Origin: Actinospica durhamensis
Lineage (GTDB): Bacteria > Actinomycetota > Actinomycetes > Streptomycetales > Catenulisporaceae
Assembly (NCBI RefSeq): GCF_018139695.1
Contig: NZ_JAGSOG010000083.1
Span: 1-32,270, forward strand
Length of the DNA stretch: 32,270 nt
Reading direction: 5' to 3'
Under the pieces are notes generated by a model. That model had not been told where the DNA came from and searched no databases. It saw only the letters and a program-made list of their open reading frames with translations. The translations under genes were made by a program, and so were the position numbers. Positions 23,949 to 31,315 of the stretch are shown here, one piece after another (the stretch's first letter is position 1; each line of letters opens with the position of its first letter).

Positions 23949-24851
23949 ATGAGCACAGGGGCGATGGGGGCGGCCGCCGAGACGGCGCCCGCGCAGATCC
24001 GGGAACGGCGTAGCGCCAGCGCGCCGGGCGTGCCGCTGCTGGTGCTCGGGGTGGCGCTGGTGATCGGCGCGATCTCGCTGTTCAAGCAGCACACGACGGT
24101 GACGATCGGGGTCGGGATCGGCCTGCTTGTGCTGGCCGCGCTCACCCTGGGCGGCCTGAACGCGGTCGCGCCCGGGCAGGCCAGGGTGGTGTCGCTGTTC
24201 GGCCGGTACCAGGGCACGGTGCGCACGACCGGGCTGCGCTGGGTCAACCCGTTCACCGTGCGGCGGCGCATGTCCACCCGGATCCGCAACCACGAGACGG
24301 CCACGCTCAAGGTCAACGACGCCGACGGCAACCCGATCGAGATGGCCGCGGTGATCGTCTGGCAGATCGCGGACACCGCGAAGGCCGCGTACGCGGTCGA
24401 CGACGTGCGGGCCTTCGTGCTGACGCAGGCCGAGACCGCGGTGCGGCACATCGCCGGGCACTATCCGTACGACGCGCGCGGCACCGAGCGGATCTCGCTG
24501 CGCGACAACGCCGAGCAGATCACCACGCAACTGTCCGAGGAGCTCGCGCTGCGGGTGGCGGTGGCCGGGGTCTCGATCACCGAGTCGCGCATCACCCGGC
24601 TGTCCTACGCCTCCGAGATCGCCCAGGCGATGCTGCGCCGCCAGCAGGCCGACGCGGTCGTGGCCGCGCGCGAGCGGCTGGTGGAGGGCGCGGTGGGCAT
24701 GGTGCGCACGGCGCTGCACCAGCTGGCCGAGGAGGGGCTGGTCGATCTGGACGACGAGCGCAAGGCGGTCATGGTCAGCAACCTGCTGGTCGTGCTGTGC
24801 GGTGACCAGCCGGCCCAACCGGTGGTCAACACCGGGACGCTCTATCAGTGA
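23949..24851 (+). CDS. SPFH/Band 7 domain membrane protein
   Basis: A 300-residue protein with two N-terminal membrane segments (about 27-46 and 51-68). An SPFH/Band 7 domain follows ([32 protein letters not shown] through [43 protein letters not shown]). Stomatin- and flotillin-like proteins of this kind oligomerise as membrane scaffolds. The ATG at 23949 follows GAGGGCAGTGGG. A ribbon-helix-helix gene begins 13 bp after the stop; this two-gene order is common in actinobacteria. Its exact role is unknown. Confidence 0.92.
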   Translation: MSTGAMGAAAETAPAQIRERRSASAPGVPLLVLGVALVIGAISLFKQHTTVTIGVGIGLLVLAALTLGGLNAVAPGQARVVSLFGRYQGTVRTTGLRWVNPFTVRRRMSTRIRNHETATLKVNDADGNPIEMAAVIVWQIADTAKAAYAVDDVRAFVLTQAETAVRHIAGHYPYDARGTERISLRDNAEQITTQLSEELALRVAVAGVSITESRITRLSYASEIAQAMLRRQQADAVVAARERLVEGAVGMVRTALHQLAEEGLVDLDDERKAVMVSNLLVVLCGDQPAQPVVNTGTLYQ

Positions 24852-24864
24852 GCCGAAGCCGATC

Positions 24865-25116
24865 GTGAGCGAGCGCAAGAGCATCCTGCTGCGGCTCGAT
24901 CCGGCCGTGCACGAGGCGCTGGCCCGGTGGGCCTCGGACGAGCTGCGCAGCACCACCGCGCAGATCGAGTTCCTGCTGCGCCAGGGCCTGGCCCGGGCCG
25001 GCCGGCTGCCCGGCGAGGTCGGCGGCCTGCCCCGGCGCGGCCGCCCGCCGCGGCGCGGGGACGACGGCGCCGAGCCCGAGTCCACCCCCGCATCCGACTC
25101 CGAACGCTCCGACTGA
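24865..25116 (+). CDS. Arc/ribbon-helix-helix DNA-binding protein
   Basis: An 83-residue protein from a GTG at 24865, 13 bp after the SPFH stop. The N-terminus KSILLRLDPAVHEALARWASDELRSTTAQIEFLLRQGL is a classic ribbon-helix-helix: one beta strand, then two helices with the STTAQIEFLL turn. The C-terminal 40 residues are a basic then acidic disordered tail (RRGRPPRRGDD, then EPESTPASDSE). No toxin gene follows, so it is not an ordinary toxin-antitoxin partner. It may autoregulate the operon through AGTGATATCACT. Confidence 0.85.
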   Translation: MSERKSILLRLDPAVHEALARWASDELRSTTAQIEFLLRQGLARAGRLPGEVGGLPRRGRPPRRGDDGAEPESTPASDSERSD

Positions 25117-25213
25117 CCCGAACCGCGCTCAGAGCGTCCGCCCGTTGAGCCTGACGGGTGAGCGGTGACCTGCACGGTTCGACAGCTCCGGGCCGGGTCC
25201 GCGATGATGGTGA

Positions 25214-25349
25214 CAGGAGGGGAGTATTCCCCCGACGACCAGGTCGTCATCACGGACCCGGCCCCATGGCCATCGTCCCGGCCGGTCGGCCCGCGTAAGC
25301 GGGTGGAAGAGACCTCCGGCGATGGACTATGCCGCCGGAGGAGCAAACT
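25214..25349 (+). promoter_or_regulatory. yybP-ykoY (Mn2+) riboswitch with RBS-sequestering expression platform
   Basis: The leader before terC holds hallmark yybP-ykoY blocks: GGGGAGTA (25219-25226), GTCGTCATCACGG (from about 25244) and GGAAGAGACC. Stem P1 pairs GGAGG (25216-25220) with CCTCC (25313-25317). The same 3' strand, CCTCCGGCG (25313-25321), can instead pair over 9 bp with CGCCGGAGG (25333-25341), which contains the ribosome site of terC. The two folds exclude each other. When Mn2+ stabilises the aptamer, the ribosome site is freed. A weak promoter (TTCGAC 25178, GATGAT 25203) would start RNA near 25214. Confidence 0.9.
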
Positions 25350-26321
25350 GTGCACGTTCCCGTATGGATCTGGGCCGCGACGATCGTCGGGCTGCTCATC
25401 CTGATCGCCGTCGACTTCCTGGTCGGGCGCCGCCCGCACGAGGTGAGCCTGCGCGAGGCCGCCTGGTGGGGCGTGTTCTGGGTGGCGGCCGCGGCTTTGT
25501 TCGGCGCGGGGCTGTGGTGGCTCGGCGACGGCGAGGCCTCCAGCGCCTTCTTCGCCGGCTACGTCACCGAGAAATCCCTGTCGGTCGACAACCTCTTCGT
25601 CTTCGTGCTGATCATGACGCGCTTCGCCGTGCCGAGTGAGCTGCGCCAGCGGGTGCTGCTGATCGGCGTGCTGCTGGCGCTGGCGCTGCGCACGGTCTTC
25701 ATCGCCCTCGGCGCCGCCGTGGTGGCCTCGTTCACCTGGGTGTTCTTCCTGTTCGGCGCGGTGCTGGTGTTCACCGCGTGGAAGCTGATCACCGGCGGCG
25801 GGGCGGCCGAGGAGGAGTTCAAGGAGAACGCCGTGCTGCGCCGGGTGCGCCGGAGCGTGCCGAGCACGGACACCTACCGCGGCACCCGGCTGTGGGTGCA
25901 CGAGAACGGACGCCGCCTGATCACCCCGCTGTTCGTGGTCATCGTGGCGATCGGCACCACGGACGTGCTGTTCGCGCTCGACTCGATCCCGGCCATCTTC
26001 GGCCTGACCAAGGACCCGTACGTGGTGTTCACCGCGAACGCCTTCGCGCTGATGGGGCTGCGCCAGCTCTACTTCCTGATCGGCGGCCTGCTCGACCGGC
26101 TGGTGTACCTGACCTACGGCCTGGCCGCGATCCTCGGCTTCATCGGCGTGAAGCTCTTCCTCGAGGCGCTGCCCTCGGTGGGCGTGCACGCCCCGCACAT
26201 CTCCACGCCCCTCTCGCTGGCGGTCATCGGCGGCGTCCTGACCGTGACCACCGTGGCCAGCCTCACCATCGGGCGGCGTACGGCGGGGGCGCGCGAGAAG
26301 CAGCACGCTTCGGCGCCGTAG
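25350..26321 (+). CDS. TerC-family membrane protein, probable manganese exporter
   Basis: A 323-residue integral membrane protein with about nine hydrophobic segments. The TerC signatures EKSLSVDNLFVF and TDVLFALDSIPAIFG carry the conserved acidic residues thought to handle metal. The true start is the GTG at 25350, six bases after GGAGGAG. An in-frame ATG at 25329 lies in the loop of the riboswitch hairpin and has no ribosome site. Relatives such as Alx export Mn2+ or support metalation of secreted proteins. The upstream yybP-ykoY riboswitch ties this copy to manganese. Confidence 0.93.
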   Translation: MHVPVWIWAATIVGLLILIAVDFLVGRRPHEVSLREAAWWGVFWVAAAALFGAGLWWLGDGEASSAFFAGYVTEKSLSVDNLFVFVLIMTRFAVPSELRQRVLLIGVLLALALRTVFIALGAAVVASFTWVFFLFGAVLVFTAWKLITGGGAAEEEFKENAVLRRVRRSVPSTDTYRGTRLWVHENGRRLITPLFVVIVAIGTTDVLFALDSIPAIFGLTKDPYVVFTANAFALMGLRQLYFLIGGLLDRLVYLTYGLAAILGFIGVKLFLEALPSVGVHAPHISTPLSLAVIGGVLTVTTVASLTIGRRTAGAREKQHASAP

Positions 26322-26428
26322 GGACCAGTCCCCGAACGGATCTATCATCATTCTGCTATCGCAGCGTGGCCGTCGGGCGAGCGGGTGGACCGGACACCCC
26401 GGCGCGGAACCGAAGAGGGGCGAGTTGC

Positions 26429-27583
26429 ATGGGCGAGGAGCCGAACGAAGACCAGCCGACCGTCCCGGCCTGGGCCAGGCCCCCGGCGGGCCCGGAGCCG
26501 ACGGCGCCGCTGCCCGAGCTCCCGCCGACCGCGCCGATCCCGGACACGAGCCCGGATGTGGGCCAGGCGGGCTGGTGGCCGGGGGCCGACCCGGGCGCCG
26601 CTTCGGGTGGATACGGCGCCGCAGGGCAGGCCGGCGCGCCGTACCCGGGGTACCCGGAGCATCCCGCCGCCGGAGGTTATGCGGGATCAGGCGGCTACCC
26701 GGCTGTCGGCGGCTACCCCGGGCCCGCGGGCTACGGCGCCGCCCAACCGCCGCAGCGCAACGGCGGACGCACGGCCGTGGCGATCATCAGTGTGCTGGCG
26801 GTGCTGGGCACGGCGGTGGCGGCGGTGGTCTACTCGACCGGTACGAAGAACCACTCGTCTCCGGTGGCGTTCCAGAACACCGGCCTCCCGCTGCCGACCG
26901 GCACCGCGAACCCGCTCGTGACGCTCTCGCCCTCCCCCGACGGCGGGACCTCGCAGCCGGCCCCCGCGAGCAGCGAACCCGGCTTCGACTCCCCCAGCGC
27001 CGAGGCGTTCGACTGGGACGCGCTCAACGACGGCAGCACGGACCCGACGCCGTTCACCCAGGACGCGCTGCTGCCCCAGTCCTTCGTGGACTCACAGAAC
27101 ATCACGTACGCGCTGGAGGCGGCGGGCGAGAAGAAGTGCGTGCAGTCGACGATGGCTCAGGACGTCCAGGACGTGCTGAACAAGTACGGCTGCAAGGACG
27201 CCATGACCGGCAGCTACCTGGAGGACGCGAGCGTGGAGAAGGTGTCGTCGAACAACGACATCCTCGTCTCGGTGCAGATCTGGCCGTTCTCCGACACCGC
27301 GACGGCGGACAAGGTGGAGAGGGCGCTGGCGGACGTGAGCACCAAGCAGTTCAGCATCTGGTGCCCCACCACCGGCCAGGGCGCCGCGCCGTGCAACAGC
27401 CAGAACTACTACAGCGCGGCGAGCTGGTGGTCGCTGCAGTCCGAGTACCGCTACGTGATCGAGGCGACTGCGGTCTACACGAACATGACACAGGACACGT
27501 CGGTGGCCTACAAGTGGGAGAAGACGGCCACGGCGCAGGCGATCAAGGAGGCCGGGCCGCAGGTCTACGCCGCCGATCAGTGA
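26429..27583 (+). CDS. Single-pass membrane protein with Pro/Gly-rich cytoplasmic tail
   Basis: A 384-residue protein from the ATG at 26429 (GAGGGG ribosome site). Residues 1-112 are Pro, Gly and Tyr rich, with repeats such as GGYPAVGGYPGPAGYG. One membrane helix spans about 114-134 (TAVAIISVLAVLGTAVAAVVYS). A Ser/Pro/Thr-rich stalk follows. The extracellular domain (about 215-384) has four Cys (EKKCVQS, KYGCKDA, SIWCPTT, AAPCNSQ), probably two disulfides, and an aromatic-rich C-terminus. This plan is common among actinobacterial surface proteins of unknown function. I could not assign a ligand. Confidence 0.83.
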   Translation: MGEEPNEDQPTVPAWARPPAGPEPTAPLPELPPTAPIPDTSPDVGQAGWWPGADPGAASGGYGAAGQAGAPYPGYPEHPAAGGYAGSGGYPAVGGYPGPAGYGAAQPPQRNGGRTAVAIISVLAVLGTAVAAVVYSTGTKNHSSPVAFQNTGLPLPTGTANPLVTLSPSPDGGTSQPAPASSEPGFDSPSAEAFDWDALNDGSTDPTPFTQDALLPQSFVDSQNITYALEAAGEKKCVQSTMAQDVQDVLNKYGCKDAMTGSYLEDASVEKVSSNNDILVSVQIWPFSDTATADKVERALADVSTKQFSIWCPTTGQGAAPCNSQNYYSAASWWSLQSEYRYVIEATAVYTNMTQDTSVAYKWEKTATAQAIKEAGPQVYAADQ

Positions 27584-27669
27584 CGCGGGCGGGCGGTGTC
27601 GGCCGCGGGCGCGGGTACGGCCGCGCGCCGGGATTTTGTCGGAGGCCGGTGTTAGCGTGAGTGCTCGAT

Positions 27670-27688
27670 GATCGGGATTGTCCCGATC
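27670..27688 (+). promoter_or_regulatory. Inverted repeat upstream of the DinB gene
   Basis: GATCGGGA-TTG-TCCCGATC-type dyad: perfect 8-bp arms (27670-27677 and 27681-27688) around TTG. It ends 20 bp before the ATG at 27709 and just before the GGAGG ribosome site, so it could be an operator or a leader hairpin. Confidence 0.55.
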
Positions 27689-27708
27689 CGGGGACTCGGA
27701 GGCCCGCC

Positions 27709-28254
27709 ATGGCCACATCGACCACACAAGAACTCGTCGTCCTGCTCGACTACGCGCACGAGCGGCTGCGCGACCGGATCGCGGGTATGTCCGACCACGA
27801 ATACCTGTGGGAGCCGGCCCCCGGCTGCTGGTCCGTGCGCACCGGACAGGACGGGGTCGCGCGGGTGGACCTCGACCGCGACGCGCCCGAACCGCCGCCG
27901 CTGACCACGATCGCCTGGCGGCTGTGGCACATCGCCGACTGCTTACGCAGCTACACCGACCGCGCCTTCGAGACGCAGGCCACACCGGGCCCGGGCCTGG
28001 ATTGGACCACCTCGCCGGTCGCGGCCGCCGCCGTGGTCGACAGCGAGTGGGACCGCTTCGTCGGGCACGTGCGCAAGCTGGACCAGGAGGCGCTCGAACG
28101 TCCGATCGGCCCGGCCTTCGGCCCTTACGCGCAGGATTCGATGCACGCGCTCGTGCTGCACGCCACCGACGAGGTGATCCACCACGGTGCCGAGGTGGCG
28201 CTGCTGCGCGACCTGTACCGCGTCACCGGCGGCAGGGAACTGACCGGGAAGTAG
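27709..28254 (+). CDS. DinB-family four-helix protein
   Basis: A 181-residue protein. The ATG at 27709 has GGAGG at the right distance. The DinB/YfiT pattern is clear: TTQELVVLLDYAHERLRDRIAGMSDHEYLWEPAPGCWSVR, then WRLWHIADCLRSYTDRAF with the first His, and HATDEVIHHGAEVALLRDLY with the other metal-binding His residues. Such four-helix bundles bind Zn2+ or Ni2+, and some are thiol-dependent S-transferases or isomerases; many act with mycothiol or bacillithiol. Which one applies here is not known. It converges with the ADP-ribosylglycohydrolase gene across a shared terminator. Confidence 0.88.
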   Translation: MATSTTQELVVLLDYAHERLRDRIAGMSDHEYLWEPAPGCWSVRTGQDGVARVDLDRDAPEPPPLTTIAWRLWHIADCLRSYTDRAFETQATPGPGLDWTTSPVAAAAVVDSEWDRFVGHVRKLDQEALERPIGPAFGPYAQDSMHALVLHATDEVIHHGAEVALLRDLYRVTGGRELTGK

Positions 28255-28290
28255 GGCGCTGAGGTGGGCCGCGCGGCGCACCTCAGCGCC
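28255..28290. terminator. Bidirectional terminator
   Basis: A perfect 12-bp stem (28255-28266 and 28279-28290) with a GC-rich 12-base loop. It starts directly at the DinB stop and ends 9 bp before the stop of the convergent gene. Confidence 0.85.
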
Positions 28291-28299
28291 GATCGACCA

Positions 28300-29196
28300 T
28301 CAGGGCCCGTCGACGCCGGCCCAGTCCGGCAGCGGCTCGCAGCGGCGCAGCCACTCCGGCGGCACGCCGTCCAGGCCCAGCCGGGCGCCGAGGATGCCGC
28401 CGACGATGGCGCAGGTGGTGTCGATGTCGCCGCCCGCACTCGCGGTGGCCCAGAAGGCCGCGGCGAAGTCGTCCGGATGCTTGGCCACGACCCACAGACA
28501 CAGCGGCACGGTGTCCTGCGCCGAGATCTCGCGGCCGTTGCCGAGCGACGCGGCGGCGCTGCGCGCGTCCTCGAGCGGCAGCAGGGCGATGGCGTTGGCG
28601 ATGCCGTCGCGCACGAGTCCCGGCGCGACGTGGTCGGCCACCTCTCGCAGCCACGCCGCGCCCTCGACGCGCGGCCTGGTCGAGGCCAGCGCGGTGGCGA
28701 CCGCGACGGCGACGGCGCCCGCCACGCCCTCGGGGTGCGTGTGCGTGACCTCGGCGGAGGCCGCGGCCTGCGCGGCCACGTGCCGCGGGTCGTGCGCGAA
28801 GTAGGCACCGAGCGGAGCGACCCGCATCGCCGCGCCGTTCCCCCACGAGCCGCGCCCGTCCCAGGACTCAGCCACGAGCGCGCGCCAGTCGCCGCCCTCC
28901 TGCCGGATCAGCCGCAGCATCCGATTCACGCCCGGGCCGTAGCCGCGGTCGAAGTCGTGGTGCGCGGCGAAGGACGCGGCGAGCGCGTCCTGGTCGATCG
29001 CGCCGGCGCGGCCGAGCACGGCGAACACCGAGCAGGCCATCTCGGTGTCGTCGGTCCACCACCAGGGGTCCGGCGGCAGCGACCGGGAGTGCAGGGACGG
29101 GAGGTTGTCCGGGATGAAGAAGCAGGATCCGAGCGCGTCGCCCACGGCCAGGCCGCGTAGCGACGCGACGGCGCGAGTACGGCGGGCGTCGGTCAT
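28300..29196 (-). CDS. ADP-ribosylglycohydrolase family protein
   Basis: A 298-residue DraG/ARH-like hydrolase. It has the N-terminal GLAVGDALG motif, the metal-binding TDDTEM (residues 48-53), HTHPEG in the middle, and the second metal motif GDIDTT with Asp257 and Asp259. These are the two di-magnesium sites of the family. It should remove ADP-ribose from proteins or small molecules. No ADP-ribosyltransferase gene is visible in the window, so its partner is elsewhere or it acts alone. The ATG at 29196 is the first in-frame start. Confidence 0.92.
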   Translation of the reverse strand: MTDARRTRAVASLRGLAVGDALGSCFFIPDNLPSLHSRSLPPDPWWWTDDTEMACSVFAVLGRAGAIDQDALAASFAAHHDFDRGYGPGVNRMLRLIRQEGGDWRALVAESWDGRGSWGNGAAMRVAPLGAYFAHDPRHVAAQAAASAEVTHTHPEGVAGAVAVAVATALASTRPRVEGAAWLREVADHVAPGLVRDGIANAIALLPLEDARSAAASLGNGREISAQDTVPLCLWVVAKHPDDFAAAFWATASAGGDIDTTCAIVGGILGARLGLDGVPPEWLRRCEPLPDWAGVDGP

Positions 29197-29238
29197 GCGG
29201 CCAGTCTGGCACGCGCCGTCCCCCGCAGGCGTCTGTAT

Positions 29239-29259
29239 TGATCAGGCGTGGTGATCAGG
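29239..29259. repeat. Direct repeat TGATCAGG in a divergent promoter region
   Basis: TGATCAGG occurs at 29239-29246 and again at 29252-29259, 13 bp apart, in the 147-bp gap between the divergent genes starting at 29196 and 29344. TGATCA is itself palindromic. It may be a regulator site. Confidence 0.45.
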
Positions 29260-29331
29260 GTCCGACTCTTCCGGCCGAATGAATCAGTCCCCTGCTTTGG
29301 CGCGCCTCGACTCGCCGGGCCCGTCGCCATC

Positions 29332-29344
29332 TAGGCTGAACGGG
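29332..29344 (+). promoter_or_regulatory. Leaderless promoter box of the phosphatase-like gene
   Basis: TAGGCT (29332-29337) matches the TANNNT -10 pattern. Six bases separate it from the GTG at 29344, which puts the transcription start on the start codon itself. No ribosome site is present. The same TAGGCTGA sequence lies just before the GTG at 22947. Confidence 0.6.
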
Positions 29345-29811
29345 TGAACGCCAACACCTCGTGGGAGCCGGGCGCGCCCGGCGTGCTGACCCTGCCCTCC
29401 GGGCGCCTCGTGCGCGGCCGGGGCCTGCGGCGGCCGGTGGCGGCCGACGCCGCCGGCGCGGACCCTGATTTCGGGCTCTATCTGCTCGGCGAGTCGCCCG
29501 GGGAGTTCGACTGGCCCAGCCGGTGGCTGCCCTGGCCGGACTTCCGGCTGCCGCGCGACCGGGGCGAGGCGATCGCCGCGCTCACCGACGTGTGGCGGCG
29601 GGCCGAGCACGAACGCGTCGAGGTCGCGTGCGCCGGCGGGCACGGGCGCACCGGAACCGCGCTCGCCTGCCTGGCCGTGCTCGACGGCGTGCCGCGCGGC
29701 GAGGCGGTCGCGTACGTGCGCGCGCACTACGACCCGCACGCCGTGGAGACGCCATGGCAGCGCTGGTTCGTGCGCCGATTCCCCCGTCCGCAGGGCACGC
29801 CGCCGCTCTGA
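29344..29811 (+). CDS. Protein tyrosine phosphatase-like (dual-specificity) protein
   Basis: A 155-residue cytoplasmic protein with a CX5R phosphatase loop: Cys96-AGGHG-Arg102-Thr103. A WPD sequence (Trp64-Pro65-Asp66) is placed as the usual general-acid loop. The helix after the loop (TGTALACLAVLDG) also fits the family. The N-terminal half is short and atypical. Mostly small cysteine phosphatases of this type act on phosphotyrosine, phosphoserine or phospholipids; the substrate is unknown. The GTG start lies 6 bases after a -10-like box, so translation is probably leaderless. A weak hairpin (29820-29848) follows. Confidence 0.82.
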   Translation: MNANTSWEPGAPGVLTLPSGRLVRGRGLRRPVAADAAGADPDFGLYLLGESPGEFDWPSRWLPWPDFRLPRDRGEAIAALTDVWRRAEHERVEVACAGGHGRTGTALACLAVLDGVPRGEAVAYVRAHYDPHAVETPWQRWFVRRFPRPQGTPPL

Positions 29812-29945
29812 CGCCCCGTGGGCGGGCGCCAGCCGGACGGCCCCGCCCGCGCAAGCTCGCCGATCGACTCAACGGAGTATCCCGGTTCGTGCCGCCGCGC
29901 CGGGTGCCGCAGCGTGGACAGTGCGCGCCGTACGCGCGCGTCAGG

Positions 29946-29960
29946 GATCCGCATCGGATC
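29946..29960 (+). promoter_or_regulatory. GATCCG-CAT-CGGATC dyad
   Basis: A perfect inverted repeat with 6-bp arms and a 3-base centre, 35 bp before the ATG at 29996. It is a possible operator. The rest of the 184-bp gap from 29812 shows only a weak 7-bp hairpin. Confidence 0.45.
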
Positions 29961-29995
29961 GCCCCTCATCCACGAACGAAGGCGGTAGCGCTGGT

Positions 29996-30544
29996 ATGAA
30001 CGGCAAGCGGACGGCGATAGTCCTCGGCGGATCGGCCCTGGCGGCCCTGTGCACGGCGGGTCCCGCCCTCGCCTCCGGAGGCGGCGGCAGCGGCGGGGTG
30101 AACAACTCGATCATCATCCAGCCCAACCCGGTCGCCCCCGGCGGCAACATCTCCGTGTTCGACGGCGGCAACTGCGACTTCCCGTCCACCGGCACCGTCA
30201 CGTTCCAGACCAACAGCGTCCCGGGGATCCCGGCGATCACCATCGGCCCGCTCAAGAGCATGATCGGCGGCACCGGGCAGGTGCCCAAGAACATCGCGCC
30301 CGGCTCCTACCAGGTCACCCTGATCTGCACCTCGAGCATCGGCAAGAAGCAGGGCCCGTTCTACGGCACGCTCGTGGTGGCCAACGGCGCGAGCAACGGG
30401 GTGAACCCGAGCGGCGGCGCGAAGACCGGCGACGGCGCCTCGCTGACCACGCCGGGCGGACTGGCCGAGGGCGCGGCGATGGTGGCGACCGGCGGCGGCG
30501 TGTGGTTCCTGCTGCGCCGGCGCGTCGCCCGCTCGTCGAGCTGA
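29996..30544 (+). CDS. Secreted, C-terminally membrane-anchored protein of unknown function
   Basis: A 182-residue precursor. The ATG at 29996 follows GAAGGCGGT. A signal peptide (MNGKRTAIVLGGSALAALCTAGPALA) ends at about residue 26. A Gly-rich start leads into a beta-rich domain (about 36-130) with VNNSIIIQPNPVAPGGNISVFDGGNC and SYQVTLICTSS; its two cysteines probably pair. A Gly/Ala stalk and a hydrophobic C-terminus ending LLRRRVARSSS suggest anchoring in the membrane. There is no LPxTG motif. The layout matches the IPT/TIG protein at 21552-22064. Confidence 0.82.
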   Translation: MNGKRTAIVLGGSALAALCTAGPALASGGGGSGGVNNSIIIQPNPVAPGGNISVFDGGNCDFPSTGTVTFQTNSVPGIPAITIGPLKSMIGGTGQVPKNIAPGSYQVTLICTSSIGKKQGPFYGTLVVANGASNGVNPSGGAKTGDGASLTTPGGLAEGAAMVATGGGVWFLLRRRVARSSS

Positions 30545-30628
30545 CCGCGCCCCGCAGCGCCGCGCCGCGTCGCACCGAACCGAGTCGGGCTGAGCCGCGC
30601 CGGCGGATCCCACCGGGCGCGCCCGGAC

Positions 30629-31315
30629 TCACGCGGTGAGCGCGGCGATCTCCGCGGCGAGGTTCGCCCGGGCCCGCGCCTCGTAGCGTGTGCGGGCTGC
30701 GGCCGTGTGGAACAGCGTCCGCGCGGCCAGCAGGGACCGCAGGATCTCGGCTCTGCCCCGGCGGAACGCGTCGTCGGGCACGGCGGCGTACTCGGCCCTG
30801 ACCGCCTGCGCGTACTCGCGGTAGCGCTCGGGCGCGGCGCCGAGGATGGCCAGGTCGGCGTCGCACAGGACGGCCGCGTTGCGGTCGGCGGGATCGGGAT
30901 CGTGGGTCTGCGTCAGGCGCACGAGCCGCGCTGTCTCGCGTATCCGCGCCTCGGCGACGCCCAGCGCGCCGAGCACCCGCTCCGCGAGCCGCGCGCTCGC
31001 CTCCTCGTTCGAGATCCCCGCGTCGGATGCCGCCGCGTCGGAGACCTCTGCGTCACTCGCCGCCGCGTCGTGCCCGACCGCGTAGACCGCGTCGTGGAAC
31101 CAGGCGGCCAGGCGCACCGCGTCCGGATCGGCGGCCTCGCCCGCGAGCTCGTCCACGATCGCGAGCACGTCCTCGAGGTGCCGCACGTCGTGATAGCGCC
31201 GGTGCGGCTCGGCATACCGCGCGAGCAGGTCGGCACCGGCCGCGCGGCCGCCCTCGCTGCCGATCAGCGCGGTCCAGGCTTCCAGCAGTGCATTCATCGT
31301 GTTCGTCGTGGTCAT
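30629..31315 (-). CDS. HD-domain metal-dependent phosphohydrolase
   Basis: A 228-residue protein of the small HD family that databases often mislabel as an NMDA-receptor subunit. It has EPHRRYHDVRHLEDVL (His42, His46), AAWFHDAVY (His74-Asp75) and CDADLAILG, together the expected metal ligands. The ATG at 31315 overlaps the stop of the upstream dehydratase gene by 4 bases (ATGA), so the two are translationally coupled. An unusual insertion, DAAASDAEVS followed by DAAASDAGIS (residues 83-102), sits right after the HD motif. The substrate is unknown. Confidence 0.9.
   Translation of the reverse strand: MTTTNTMNALLEAWTALIGSEGGRAAGADLLARYAEPHRRYHDVRHLEDVLAIVDELAGEAADPDAVRLAAWFHDAVYAVGHDAAASDAEVSDAAASDAGISNEEASARLAERVLGALGVAEARIRETARLVRLTQTHDPDPADRNAAVLCDADLAILGAAPERYREYAQAVRAEYAAVPDDAFRRGRAEILRSLLAARTLFHTAAARTRYEARARANLAAEIAALTA
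31010..31069 (-). repeat. 30-bp in-frame tandem duplication in the HD gene
   Basis: Two consecutive 30-bp units encode DAAASDAEVS and DAAASDAGIS. They lie in the loop between the HD motif and the NEEASARLAERVLG helix, where relatives usually have only a few residues. Confidence 0.8.

Noticed and set aside
24865-25116. Toxin-antitoxin system for the ribbon-helix-helix gene
   Set aside because: The next gene is the riboswitch-controlled terC and the previous one is SPFH; no toxin-like gene is adjacent.
23892-26351. 819-codon minus-strand frame
   Set aside because: It runs antisense through the SPFH, ribbon-helix-helix, riboswitch and TerC features and shows only His/Arg/Gly-rich shadow sequence.
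30613-30626. CCGGGCGCGCCCGG palindrome before the stop of the HD gene
   Set aside because: The loop would be only two bases and the sequence may be a chance product of high GC.
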